Assembly (NCBI GenBank): GCA_018340805.1
Contig: JACMZG010001914.1
Coordinates: 47,564,355 to 47,628,354 of the forward strand
Direction of reading: 5' to 3'
Length of the DNA: 64,000 bases
Origin: Microvelia longipes
Lineage: Eukaryota; Arthropoda; Insecta; Hemiptera; Veliidae
Shown: positions 21,466-32,176 of the stretch, piece after piece
How positions within the stretch are numbered: the first letter of the stretch is position 1
Layout of the letters: each line of letters starts with the position of its first letter
Program-made: the position numbers and the translations under genes
Notes under the pieces: model-generated
What the model saw: the letters and a program-made list of their open reading frames with translations, nothing else
Told to the model about the DNA's origin: nothing
Database searches by the model: none

Positions 21466-21468
21466 TCC

Positions 21469-21590
21469 TTTTGAGTACTAATAGCTTGCAGTAAAGCACT
21501 TTCCTCGTCCATTTGCATATGTAAGTAGGCATTGCTCACGTCCAACGTACAAAAGTATTTACCACCATTCATAGCCGCGAAGATTCTTCT
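21469..21590 (-). pseudogene. Reverse transcriptase block A fragment
   Basis: A short minus-strand segment encoding MNGGKYFCTLDVSNAYLHM, which contains the first catalytic Asp (TLDVSNAYL). It is frameshifted relative to both neighbouring RT segments: the upstream one ends IEESSRL-stop at 21569, and the downstream one opens at 21465. Confidence 0.8.
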
Positions 21591-22417
21591 ATTCTTGGTA
21601 TAGGGTAATGTTCATCTTTGATAACTTTATTTAATGTAACCTTGTAGTCAGCACAAAGTCTCACATTACCGTTCGGCTTTACTACCGGTACTACTGGTGT
21701 CCCCCATTCAGCATGGTCTACTTTGCTAATTATTCCTAACCCTTCCAATCTTTCAATTTCTTTTTCTACTTTGTTCTTAATCGCAAATGGTATCTGTCTC
21801 GGTTTAGTAAATATTGGTTCAACATTTTCTTTAAGTTTCAATTGTACTTTATAATTCGGGATACAGCCTATGTCCGTTCTAAAAATATCTTTGAATTCGT
21901 GTAATATTGAATCTAATTTCACTGTTTCGCTTTCTCTAACCGATTTTATCTCTCCCCAGTCTAATTTAACTTCTTTAAACCAGTCTCTGCCGAAAATCGG
22001 GTCTACTTTTTGACTAATTATAAAAAGTTTTCCAAAAAAAACAAAAATCTTATATCTACATTTAACCATAACTACCCCTTTTGGTTTGATTATTTCCCCT
22101 GTGTATGTCCTTAATTCTACGTTAGTTTTAAATAATCTATTTTTGAATCCTAGTTTCAAAAAATCATGGTAGGATATCGTACTTAAGGCCGCGCCCGTAT
22201 CAAGTTCCATCTCAACTTTTCGCCCTTCTACCTCTAGCTGAACTACAAACTTACCACTACTGTCTGTCTTTATAGTGTTGCTATAGTATGGTTTGTTGCT
22301 ATTATGACTCTCCGTAATGCTGTAAATATTGTGGATGTGACTTTCCTCTTCATTTTGCCCTTCACTGTGTTCATCTATCCGCCGTATTGATTTCTTCCCA
22401 GCTTTACTCCTGTTCAT
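21569..22417 (-). pseudogene. Protease and RT N-terminal part
   Basis: A 282-codon open segment (frame open slightly upstream through a zinc knuckle CRSCGVIGHLARVC at about 22.42-22.46 kb). The aspartic protease site is MELDTGAALSTIS near residue 79. RT starts around IPFAIKNKVEKEIERLE and reaches WGTPVVPVVKPNGNVRLCAD. It stops at 21569 by frameshift. In the intact element protease releases gag and pol products and RT copies the genome. The motifs look intact within the segment. Confidence 0.92.
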
Positions 22418-22472
22418 GCAGACTCTAGCTAAATGCCCAATTACTCCACAGGAACGGCATTTTCGTCCTTAT

Positions 22473-23186
22473 TTATGCAGGTATAGCTCTGTGGGACGTG
22501 TTACCACACCGATAACATCTGCCTCGAAGGGCTCTAAAACCATCTTGCATTGTACCACTCCTTTCAAACTTTAATTCCCTGCTCGAATTTTTAAATGTTT
22601 TTTCTGGCGCTGAAGATGGCCCTGGCTTTATTGTATCTATAAGTTTATTAACAGACTTATTGTTCTCAAAATTTATCAATTTATTTTCCTGCTTCGATTG
22701 TTCAATTGCCTGTCCGATCTTAACCATCTCTTTGTACGTCACCCCTTCTTTTTGTTGTAAAAGTTTAGTTCTGATGTCCCCATCTCTAACACCTCGTATA
22801 AACTGTAGTGACAGTGGTATATCAGATACTAACTGTCCACACTTACATTTAAAGCAACATTTATCAGCTAATTTGTTCAAGTCTGTAACAAATTCAGTTA
22901 ATGGTTCTCCGTCCTCCTGAACTCGTCTAATGAATTCATGCTGCCTAACCCATATACTTCTTTTAGGCTGTAGATAATTACTAAGTATGTCTATCAATTC
23001 ATCATACGACTTATCCAACGGCTTATCTGGTGCGCACAATTCGTACATCTTCTGATGTAATAAAGGAGTTAACGCATGAAGCAGAGTGAATACTTTAATG
23101 TCAGACTCAGTTATGCCCTTAAGCCTCATGAATGTATCTAAACGCCTTTGAAAGTTTTCAAAAGTTTCTTCATCGTGGTAGGACAC
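22473..23186 (-). pseudogene. Gag capsid and first zinc knuckle
   Basis: A 237-codon segment listed from a GTG; the frame is open a little further upstream. It contains a retrotransposon gag domain (FENFQRRLDTFMRLKG, then TEFVTDLNKLADKCCF and QFIRGVRDGDIRTKLL) and ends in the first CCHC-like knuckle CYRCGNTSHRA, after which a stop interrupts before the second knuckle. Capsid forms the virus-like particle and the knuckles bind RNA. It is out of frame with the gag N-terminus at 23212-23574. Confidence 0.9.
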
Positions 23187-23211
23187 AAAACTAATGCCTG
23201 AAGTAGCTGAG

Positions 23212-23574
23212 TTATTTATTATTACTACTACTTTGCCCCCTCCTCTCAGTCTCTGATTTGACAGGTAACGCTGTCAATTTATTTTTTTGTATCCTTAAGG
23301 TAGTAGCAACTTTCTCCAGCCTTTCCTCTACTGAAAGGCGTTCCTCTATCTCTGAGTCTAACAATAACTCATCTGTTTGCTCTTCTATAGTATCCTGAGC
23401 AACCTCAAACTGAGTTGAGCTGTTATTTATTACAGATAACTTACTTTCAATTTCGTCCAAACATAACGTACTTACATCAATTTTCTCTAACTTCGTCAAT
23501 CTCGCTTTTATTACCCTTTTCTTTGTTTTAGCCTTAGCTAAAAGTTCATTCTTTTCTTCTTCCCTCGTCGCCAT
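23212..23574 (-). pseudogene. Gag N-terminal segment, highly charged
   Basis: A 120-codon segment from the ATG at 23574, Lys/Glu-rich with probable coiled coil (EEERLEKVATTLRIQ-like heptads around residues 88-110). The ATG is 2 bp inside the 5' LTR boundary and its TGG forms the start of the tRNA-Ser primer site. A frameshift next to a run of five G residues near 23.24 kb separates it from the capsid segment. Confidence 0.8.
23563..23573 (-). promoter_or_regulatory. Primer binding site for tRNA-Ser(GCU), overlapping gag start
   Basis: TGGCGACGAGG matches the complement of the 3' end (CCTCGTCG plus CCA) of animal tRNA-Ser(GCU) over 11 nt. It lies 3 nt inside the 5' LTR boundary. The ATG of gag is made of the preceding A plus the first two bases of the site, so the primer site is also coding sequence. 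Confidence 0.75.
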
Positions 23575-23576
23575 TC

Positions 23577-23719
23577 TATTATATATCTAATTAAAAACGT
23601 AACATTTAACCCAACTTAAAATTCGATTTATTGAAACAAAACATTATTACACATTATTATTAAAACTGTCAATGTTACTATAGTAACGTAAGTTACTATG
23701 GTAACGTAAATATACATCA
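23577..23719 (-). repeat. 5' LTR of the Gypsy element
   Basis: 143 bp, identical to 19266-19408. As the upstream LTR on the minus strand it should contain the promoter; no strong TATA box is seen before the AATAAA signal. Confidence 0.95.
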
Positions 23720-23830
23720 TTCCACAAAGTTTGAAATCCCGAGCATATATACACTAGAAGCTACGATGATAACAGGCACACACACACACACACACACACA
23801 CATTGTCAACAAATAATAAGCTATAAGCAA
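23720..23830 (-). repeat. 5S-derived family copy, right part after the Gypsy insertion
   Basis: Resumes with TTCCACAAAGTTTGAAATCC, then ATATACACTAGAAGCTACG, ATGATAACAGG and a (CA)n tract at about 23782-23802, the same order as in uninterrupted minus-strand copies. Together with 18753-19265 it reconstitutes one repeat around the 5 bp target duplication. Confidence 0.75.
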
Positions 23831-24540
23831 TGTATTTATTGGCAAACTAGAACTTATCACGATCTTCCCAGCACACTATTTTTTGCAGTTTTTAAATTTC
23901 TTTATTAATTGTTTATTGATTAAAGTAGTGTTTCATAAGTCCAAAAATTAAAAACAATGCTCCCCTTCTTTTAGGAGGTAGGATAACAAATGTCATAAAA
24001 AATACTAAAAAAATGATAAAGCAAGTATAAGAAACTGCCTTCATCTATCTAATTGAAGAAAGTTTATTCTTTATGAAAATATTCGACCTCATTCCATTTT
24101 AAAACCCCTATATTTTCAGTTTTCTTACCCTTAATATTAATATTCAGGAAAGAAGGCCCCCCCCTTTTCCCTAGTTCCTTCAGAAAACCGTTTTTCAAAA
24201 AGTTCAAGTATGAAACTTTCCCATACGGAGGAGAAAAAAATTGATGGTAAAAGTAAAGACTTTAAAGTCGAAAAGTTACTGGGTCAGCAACATTTTTACA
24301 CTAACATCTCTCTCTTTAACATTAACCAATACTTTTTTTGGGTTTGAATACAGCATTTTGTTTTTTAAATAAGTATAAATTACCATGATCCAAATGTAGG
24401 CAAATTATTTTCTTATCATTATTAGTATTAGTATTTGGAGAAAATAGTTTTTTACTCCCAAGGTGCACACAAGATTTTATCTCCAGACGTTGATTTTATT
24501 ATATTTAAGTTTTGTTGTATTTTATTCTAATTTTTTTTTA
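23831..24540. other. AT-rich interval, nothing recognised
   Basis: No coding frame or repeat boundary. A short C-run lies near 24158. Confidence 0.4.
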
Positions 24541-24544
24541 AATT

Positions 24545-24832
24545 TTGGGTCGGACCCCCTTATAAATTTAGGGGGGCGGCCACCAAAAAAATATTTTTTT
24601 TTCTCCAAAAAACTTCTTTTGACTTAAAACGGATTTTGAGCCAATAAAAAAAATTTTTGGTCGGCTCCCCCTTATAAATTTTAGGGGTGCCACTCCCCGG
24701 AAAATTACAAAAATTGATCGGTTACCTGAATAAATTTAGAGAATTCCACATTCCACTCCCATTTTTCTCCCTTGGGAGTGAAAAGTGCTTCTTTACTCCC
24801 TAAAAACTAGTCAATAAACTTTACATTATACA
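24545..24832 (+). repeat. Dispersed repeat, copy 1
   Basis: Contains two direct copies of a word like TTGGTCGG, CCCCCTTATAAATTTTAGGGG, about 113 bp apart, then TTTTTCTCCCTTGGGAGTG, AAAAGTGCTTC and CCCTAAAAACTAGTCA. The same ordered blocks occur in inverse orientation at 41022-41290. Type unknown. Confidence 0.6.
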
Positions 24833-24917
24833 CCGACTGGAGATAAAGTAAATTTAGTTGTACTGACATTTAACTATTCTATGATAATACTATTCAGTTA
24901 AAGAGTCAAGTTAAAAA

Positions 24918-24924
<7 letters not shown>

Positions 24925-24987
<63 letters not shown>
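24925..24987. repeat. (TA)n microsatellite
   Basis: A poly-A run followed by about 30 TA units. Confidence 0.95.
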
Positions 24988-24990
<3 letters not shown>

Positions 24991-26017
24991 GTATTTTTTC
25001 GTCATTAGAGACCTCTGAAACGGATTTGTGTCGTGGTCCGAGGTTCGAGTTCTGCCATGACGCCTATCCCATTAGGCGAATTTCCAAAGGAAATTCGCTA
25101 AAAAATTAAATCAGTTCTATGACTAAAACAAAAATAGATTTCACTTTCTCTTTACAACATGGTGAAGTATTTCATCTGTCAGATTTACATCATGTTGACA
25201 ATTTATTATAAAAGATAACGTTGCAAGGGATGGAAGCATCTTAGTTGACCCCACTCCAGGATGGGAATGAAGGGACAATACTGGACCTAATCCTCTTTGG
25301 TTTGACGCCCTACAGGTCGGAGGGGAAAAGGATTTCAGAGGAAAATCCTCAAGAAAACTCAACTCAACCCTACAGTTCAGAAATCAATACAAAACATTGA
25401 AACAATACCTTTAAGTTTTGTATTGAATTTTAATCGTATCTATGGATTTTGTTCAAGATTTTGCAAAATTTTTAGAATTAAAATTTAACGAGATATCAGG
25501 AGAGGTCAATCATCACAACCATCCTGCTGTTATTATTTTATGAATATACAAATTTAATAAAGGATGATTTTTAATAAAAGATACAATATTTACTTTGCAA
25601 AATTTTTTGCTATATAATAGCCGCTACGCTAATTGATAAATTAGTAGAGTAAATTATATATGTTTTTTTTTTAACTGCGACCCCCCCCCCCCCCAAAAAA
25701 AAAGGTATATGCACCAGGGCTGTATAGTGATTTTATTGCTATAAAAATTAAATAATTACTCGCCTTGCTCGTAATTATAAAAATTATCGAATAAAATTAT
25801 ACAAATAAAGTCTAATTTTACAGGCTATGTACATGTACACAATCCAATATTACCTTCAATCGGAAGAAAAACCCAGGTTTTGTGTTGTTTAACAGCCAGA
25901 AGTTATTATATAATAACTTATAAATATATTAATACCAATATTAAATTAAGAAAAGCTGTAGTAGTTTTCCATACACATAATAATAAGTAGTATTCTATTT
26001 TATTTGCGTTTTCCTTA
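24988..26017. other. AT-rich interval with a tRNA-like B box and a C14A9 run
   Basis: GAGGTTCGAGTTCTGCC near 25039 resembles a Pol III B box, and GGCGAATTTCCAAAGGAAATTCGC near 25074 (a hairpin, GGCGAATTTCC being part) follows it; this may be a decayed SINE. A homopolymer C14 followed by A9 lies at 25681-25703. No gene recognised. Confidence 0.35.
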
Positions 26018-26787
26018 TTTTTACTTTTCCTCATTTATACCGTAGGTATATAGGAAAAATATTGTGTTTGCAAAAAATTCGAAACCAGGATGAAACCGGA
26101 ATTATCCGTTTCAGATGTTTTAAAGGCTACCTGAGTGGATTTCGTCTGTTATAATCGTTGCTCCTTGTGTATTCATGCTAGAGAGTTATCACTTCGTACA
26201 AAAATCAACCTATACATGTTGTGCTATTCGGAAAATAATGTTTTTATGACGTCATTAACAGCAATAATTACTCAGCAAAAATCATAAAACGCGGAAAAAT
26301 GATGCGATCGTATTGAGATTTGGCACGCAAGTAGCTATGTACAAGACTAACATACGTCTTAAGTTTCATCTCATTATCAGCATTAGTTCAATTTTTATCG
26401 AATGACTTGTGTACGTTTTTTTTAAATTGTTACAAAATCAGGAAATAATCTAATTGAGTTGAAATTTAGTACAAGTGTATACCTTTACGCAATAACAAAG
26501 TATACTAAGTTTCGTTCTAATATGACGAGTATATCTATAGTTTTTGTTGGATCAGAAAAGTTAAGCAGCATTGAGCGTGGTTAGTGCTGTATGGGTGACC
26601 GCTGAGAATGATGCTGATGCATTTACTATCTGAAGACTAGCGAAGCGAGTCTGAAGGCACATTGCAGTACAAATTTGGTGAATTGTATATTCTGAGGACG
26701 AGCGATGCGAGTCCAATGCAGGGAGGATGAGCGTAGCAAACCCGATATAATGAGAAAGAGTTCCGAGGTACCCCGTACCAGATTTTT
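26018..26787 (+). repeat. 5S-derived repeat family, full-length copy
   Basis: The best full copy. It begins TTTTTACTTTTCCTCATTTA, continues through TATAGGAAAAATATTGTG, AGAGAGTTATCACTTCG, GTGCTATTCGGAAAATAA, ATGACGTCATTAAC and AATTGAGTTGAAATTT, then the 5S-like core at 26549-26610 (GGATCAGAAAAGTTAAGCAG, then GTGGTTAGTGC and GGGTGACCGC). After that come the hairpins GACTAGCGAAGCGAGTC and GGACGAGCGATGCGAGTCC and the end GTACCAGATTTTT. Total about 770 bp, with no protein frame. The core is 5S-like while the flanks are unknown, so it may be a SINE-like unit carried in a longer element. Confidence 0.85.
26549..26610 (+). promoter_or_regulatory. 5S rRNA-like internal promoter (box A, IE, box C)
   Basis: AGTTAAGCAGCATTGAGCG corresponds to 5S box A and the start of the intermediate element, and TATGGGTGACCGCTGAGAAT to box C, in the correct order and spacing for a type 1 Pol III promoter. 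A T5 run at 26783-26787 could terminate a transcript of roughly 280 nt. Expression is inferred, not shown. Confidence 0.55.
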
Positions 26788-26974
26788 GTTTTATATGCAT
26801 TTTATTGAATTTATGAGATGGAAAAATAATATAATACTTCGTGACATCATAAGTAGTGAAAAATAATACTGGTACAAAATGACGTCACCAATGTACCAAT
26901 ATGGTACCAGACCATGGTAAAAGCTGTGGTATTATTCCTCAACTGTGGGAGAACTTAATGCGACTCATATAAAG
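26788..26974 (+). repeat. Dispersed repeat hosting the hAT insertion, left part
   Basis: GGAAAAATAATATAATACTT, TGACGTCACCAATGTACC, ACCATGGTAAAAGCTGTGG and AACTGTGGGAGAACTTAATG match, inverted, the stretch 58795-58995. The right part continues at 27966-28020. Confidence 0.75.
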
Positions 26975-27957
26975 CAGTGGTTCTCAACGTGGGCGCTTGA
27001 AGAATTTAGGGGGGGGCGCTTAGACGTAGGGGGGCAAGTAAGGGGGCAGTGAGTACTTGGGGGGCGATGCAGGGGGCGGTGAGATGTTTGGGGGAATGAT
27101 GGAAGTTATTGGCAAATGTAGAGAAATATTATTTTAAGTTTTGCGAAGGATCTGACGTATAAACTAATTTAAATATCATGTAAGATGTTAAATAATAATT
27201 TAAATCTAATTATTAAAAATAAACAACAAAATAAAAATAAATGAAGAATAGTCCAACATTTATCTTCTATTTGATAATTGTCTTATTACAGTTTTGATAT
27301 TTTTATGGTTTTTTTAATAAAAGTGCTATTTTTTGTTGTATCACTTACTTATTCTCTCTTAATTTTATTTAATGGTCCTGATAAATAAAACACCCTTAAA
27401 ATATCAACTTAACTGATCTCAGTTGTATTGAGCCACTGAGTATGTACAGAGTGAGCCAAAAAACATAAGTTTTGAGCGCCTGAGGTGCTGCCCCAGATAG
27501 AAATAATTAGGTGTGGTTTGCGGGGCCTAAAAACTAAATTTTTTATAAAAAAATACGAATTAGTGCTACGATGTATATAAATGGGGTCTTCAAAACAGTT
27601 GTTTTTAAACAACTTTACGTAATTCATTATTATGGGGTTAAAGAGAAGACGTTTGTGGATAAACTAATTGAGGTAAACACTACAAGCCCTCTAAAAATCC
27701 TTTTTTTGGTCCAGTCAGTATAATTAAACATACTCAGTTTTATTAAATATACTAAATATGTGTAATATTAGGTTATAAGTTGTTTAATTTCCTTAATTTA
27801 GAATATTAACACAAGCAATTAAATAATGTATTGGCTATACAAAGATAATTAGCAGGTAATTTGGATACTGGTTTATCATCTTATAAGATAGGGGGGCGAT
27901 GATACACGCAAGGTACTTAAAAGGGGGCAATGAGTAAAAAAAGGTTGAGAACCACTG
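26975..27957. mobile_element. Non-autonomous hAT element with CAGTGGTTCTCAA ends
   Basis: The left end CAGTGGTTCTCAACG and right end CGTTGAGAACCACTG-like inverse (TTGAGAACCACTG on the plus strand at the end) are classic hAT termini. An exact 8 bp duplication, ATATAAAG, flanks it at 26967-26974 and 27958-27965. The uninserted paralogue near 58.83 kb carries a single such site. The 983 bp body has G-rich subterminal runs (GGGGGGGCGC, GGGGGCGATG) and no complete transposase; a 72-codon minus frame at 27409-27627 is not recognised. Confidence 0.95.
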
Positions 27958-27965
27958 ATATAAAG

Positions 27966-28634
27966 CATTCTAAAGAATGCAGAAATATTATAAATTTATT
28001 TAATTTACTTTAATATAAACAGAAATTAAATTTAATCAAAATAAAAGATTTGATTGAAAAAATAAAGGTTTTCCATTTTTCCAAAAAAAATAAATAAATA
28101 AATAAAGCAGGACTAAAAAAGGTATTAAATAAAAAGAGATAGAAGTTAATCATGCGTAAAGATGAAATAAGATATGATGGATATTTGAACGAAATAGATG
28201 TGAATTGCTTGGCTCTATCTGTGGCTCGAAGCTTTAAGCTCTTTTCGCTTTCCAGCTCCTGATCCCATTACACTGTGATACTGAATCAGCAACAAATATA
28301 TACATTACTTAGTTGAAATATATACCGGCTTTACACTGTAGTAATCAAGTAGAGCTATAAGCATACACTGAAATACAAAGTCGAATATACAAGCATCCAC
28401 TAGGATACAAAGGCGAACGTACTAGCACACATTAAAACATAAACTAGAATGAAATTATTCCATAGAGGTTTCAAATGACAGAGAAACAACTACATACGAT
28501 ACATTTATTCAATGTTTTTTTTACACATTCGAGAAGATAAAGTTAATTTTATGAAATGAAAATAATGCAATACTCTGTGAATCAGCAACATTAAAATTAT
28601 TCTATTAAATTTTATTAATTTTAATTTGCTAAAT
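27966..28634. other. Right part of host repeat, then unrecognised sequence
   Basis: 27966-28020 continues the repeat shared with 58.8 kb. Beyond it, a loose internal repetition (ATACACTGAAATACAAAG, ATCCACTAGGATACAAAG) at 28360-28420 is the only structure. Confidence 0.45.
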
Positions 28635-28636
28635 TT

Positions 28637-28746
<110 letters not shown>

Positions 28747-29011
28747 CTCAACATTAAGGATTAAGGATCATTTACAAAATCGCTGAAAGGATCCTTTAAC
28801 CCTCCTCGCTCAGTCACTAGTCTGCTGTGCCGTTTCACATAATTTTTCAGCTTTAGGTTCCTTCTTTAGAACATTTTAAAGCATTTTCTTAAAACAAATT
28901 ATGATAATTAACTAACAAGTATCACTCCAATATCAAATATTTAACTTTGAAGCATACACCGTAAACCTAAGGAAGAAAACAATAATGTGGAAAATTTACG
29001 TGGCTAGTGAC

Positions 29012-29014
<3 letters not shown>

Positions 29015-29054
<40 letters not shown>

Positions 29055-29123
29055 CTACATAAATTTTTAAATTTCTTACGCAGCTTCGTTTTAAATATTT
29101 TTAAGCTAGTTCTTAATATATAT

Positions 29124-29215
<92 letters not shown>

Positions 29216-29305
29216 TGTGTGTGTGTGACTTACTTTAAAGCATCATAATATGACTACATAAATTTTAAATTTCTTCGTTTTAAATATTTTTTTTAAGCTA
29301 GTTCT
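29015..29305. repeat. Duplicated segment with two (TA)n tracts
   Basis: TA tracts at about 29017-29052 and 29126-29212 are each followed by a copy of ATGACTACATAAATTT, then CTTCGTTTTAAATATTTTT and AAGCTAGTTCTT (29051-29115 and 29252-29305). This is a direct duplication of roughly 200 bp, probably slippage mediated by the TA tracts. Confidence 0.75.
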
Positions 29306-29942
<637 letters not shown>

Positions 29943-30689
29943 GATATAGTGTGTTATATTACAACGTTGTTTAGTTTCATAAATTATTTTTTGTAAATAA
30001 TTAACATAATAAATAAATTATAACATAAATAATTTTTTTTGTAAATGGTTTTAAATAAAGTGTTTAAAACGATTTCCTTGTCCATAAAATAAATACCAAG
30101 ACAGTTCTCTTCAATTAATTTATTAAAGTTCCTTCAAGTTAGTGAGAAGATTAAACCATCAGGACTCGAATGTATTGCTAGGTTAGGTGTGTTGACCTTA
30201 TTGCAGGTGAATTAAGAATATTGCAGGTATTGTTTCTTCATTTGGGTCTCTTTTGACACTTTGAACGCATCTTAAAAACAGTTATCTATAAATTATTCAT
30301 ATTAAGTAATAAGCATTGCCTTTGTCTTTGCTAAAACTGTAAGCGCAGCCATCGTCACAACCTTTGTTACAACTATTGTAAAAACCGATGATAATAAAAT
30401 GATTATTTGGTAGTTAAACTTTATTTTTATTAGTATCTGATGTTAAATATTTCTCTGATGTAAAATGTTCGTGATCCAGTTATGATTGAGGTAGGCTTCT
30501 ATTACTATAATTATATGTGCAACTTACCTTTACCTACATTGCATAATACAGCCAACAAATTTAATTTCATTTAAATAAATAGATTTATTTAAATGAATGC
30601 CCTGTGTCAGCAATTAAAAAATACCATAATTAAATTCTTAATTGTTTTAGTCAGTTCTTATTCTCTGATCTTTATTTATATTTACAGCA
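29943..30689. other. AT-rich interval before the LINE
   Basis: Nothing coding recognised. The LINE's true 5' boundary may lie in this stretch, since only the RT region is recognisable. Confidence 0.4.
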
Positions 30690-32176
30690 TCATGGATAAC
30701 GGAGGCAGGGTTTTAGTGGTATCTCTAGAATATCGCTAAGGCTTTGACTCGGTTCCCCATGATGCTTTGATACAATGCTTAAGAGGGCAGGCTGGGAGGG
30801 ACAGTACTGAAATGGTTTGTTTCATATTTATCTAACAGACAACAAATGTGTCGCATACCGATGCGACACATTTAAGCTTAAGCTTAAGCTGTTACCGAAC
30901 AGCTTAAGCGAGCTTGAATCCACTTGTTTCTCAATACCTCAAGGTACGGTCCTAGGTCCGGACCTTTTTGGCGCTTACTTAGCAAAATTCTGTTTAATTG
31001 ACATCAGAGGTCTAAAAATGTTTTCTTTCTGCGACGACACAATAGCTGTTTTCCATGCTAAACACATGGAAAGAAGTTCATGAAACTTGCTTCAGAAGGC
31101 GTGTCAGTCATTAAAAATTGGTTGTTCGAAACATAATTTATCTTTTAAATTTACAAAAAACCAACTAACATTACTTTTTCTCCGTCTTAAAAAAGAGTCA
31201 ACCTGTTGAATCAAACTCTCCAAATACACAACAACACTTGCATTCCTAACTCTGTCTGTAACTGCTACAGACTAACTCGTGTCCAGAAAACAAACTATTT
31301 AGGAGTCATTATTGACCAACATTTGCGTTGGGATCATCATGTTTCTCACTCTTACTAAGAAAATTAGAACAATTAGCTTATGTTTTTCTCATGCTCAAAA
31401 TTGTGGTTGCAACATTGCAACACTAAAGGACTGTGTATTTTGCGCTGCACATCTTATTTGCAATACGCATAGTTGCCTGGGGACCGTGCTCTCAGAACAC
31501 ACTAACACCTCTAATTAGTCCAAAATAATCTAATTCGAATATATGCAAAGCAGATCAATATATATTATATATAATACATAATCAGCAGATTATGATTTTT
31601 TTTCTTATTTTATTTATTTATTTACATTTTTTTAAAATTAGGTTCAATATTATTTTATTTGTTTCACATTATTTATTTAATTGTTTACTCATTTTTTTAA
31701 ACATTCAATTTTCTATACATCTAACCATTATGCCAAGAATGATGTTTATTTTACCCTATTCTTAATTTAATTATATTACTTCTTTTCTTTTCTTCACTAT
31801 TAATCTCTTCATTTATTTATTCTCGATTTTTAATTTTATATCACTTCTCTTTTTCCCCCTTTCTTTGTCATTAATCTTCTCTACCTCTGTTGTAACTCTT
31901 CTTATGCATTCCTTTTCCTGTGTCTTTTAAATATTTATTGGAGTCTTAATTTTTATTATTTCTATTCACTTTTTTTTTGCTTTATGTTAATACATTCTGT
32001 TTTTTTCTTGTTAATCTCTTGTGAATTTTTTTTGTAAATATGTTTCTTTTTTTCTTTTTTAAAGTTATTTTTGTAATTATTGTTTTTTGTAGTTATTAAT
32101 GTATTTTTTTTCATAAATGTCATTTGACCCCTGGTTTATTTTTTATGTTAATAAAATGAAATAAAATAAAATAAAC
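30690..32176 (+). mobile_element. Non-LTR retrotransposon (CR1/Jockey-type) 3' fragment
   Basis: The plus strand encodes, in shifting frames, FDSVPHDALI (RT block 3), LGGTVLKWFVSYLSNRQQM, IPQGTVLGP (block 4), FSFCDDT (block 5; usual FADD) and YLGVIIDQHLRWDHH, the usual C-terminal neighbour. It is 5'-truncated and interrupted by stops and frameshifts. A T/C-rich 3' region (31.6-32.1 kb) ends in AATAAAATGAAATAAAATAAA, a typical A-rich LINE tail. Superfamily assignment rests on motif style only. Confidence 0.85.
30817..31083 (+). pseudogene. Reverse transcriptase fragment of the LINE
   Basis: The longest open part (88 codons) includes CFSIPQGTVLGPDLFGAYLA and MFSFCDDTIAVFHAK. The catalytic pair is DD in FCDDT, with Cys replacing the usual Ala. 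The first third of this frame is out of phase with the RT protein; the correct KWFVSYLSNRQQ reading lies in another frame at 30811-30846. A perfect 13 bp-arm hairpin (30844-30873, AAATGTGTCGCAT and its inverse) interrupts the RT and looks like local inverted duplication. Not functional as written. Confidence 0.85.

Larger units (their letters stand above)
19266..23719 (-). mobile_element. Ty3/Gypsy LTR retrotransposon, Mag-like, defective
   Basis: A 4454 bp element on the minus strand bounded by two identical 143 bp LTRs and the 5 bp target duplication TTCCA (19261-19265 and 23720-23724). Order of parts on the minus strand: 5' LTR, tRNA-Ser primer site overlapping the gag ATG, gag with two zinc knuckles, protease, reverse transcriptase, RNase H, integrase, polypurine tract, 3' LTR. 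The reading frames are interrupted at about 23.2, 22.45, 21.57, 21.47, 20.9-20.5, 19.87 and 19.63 kb, so no full polyprotein is made as written. Gag style, short LTRs and the primer type suggest the Mag group. It is inserted in a 5S-derived repeat. Confidence 0.95.

Noticed and set aside
26549..26610. Functional 5S rRNA gene
   Set aside because: Only about the middle 60 nt is 5S-like; both ends that form helix I are absent and copies are diverged.
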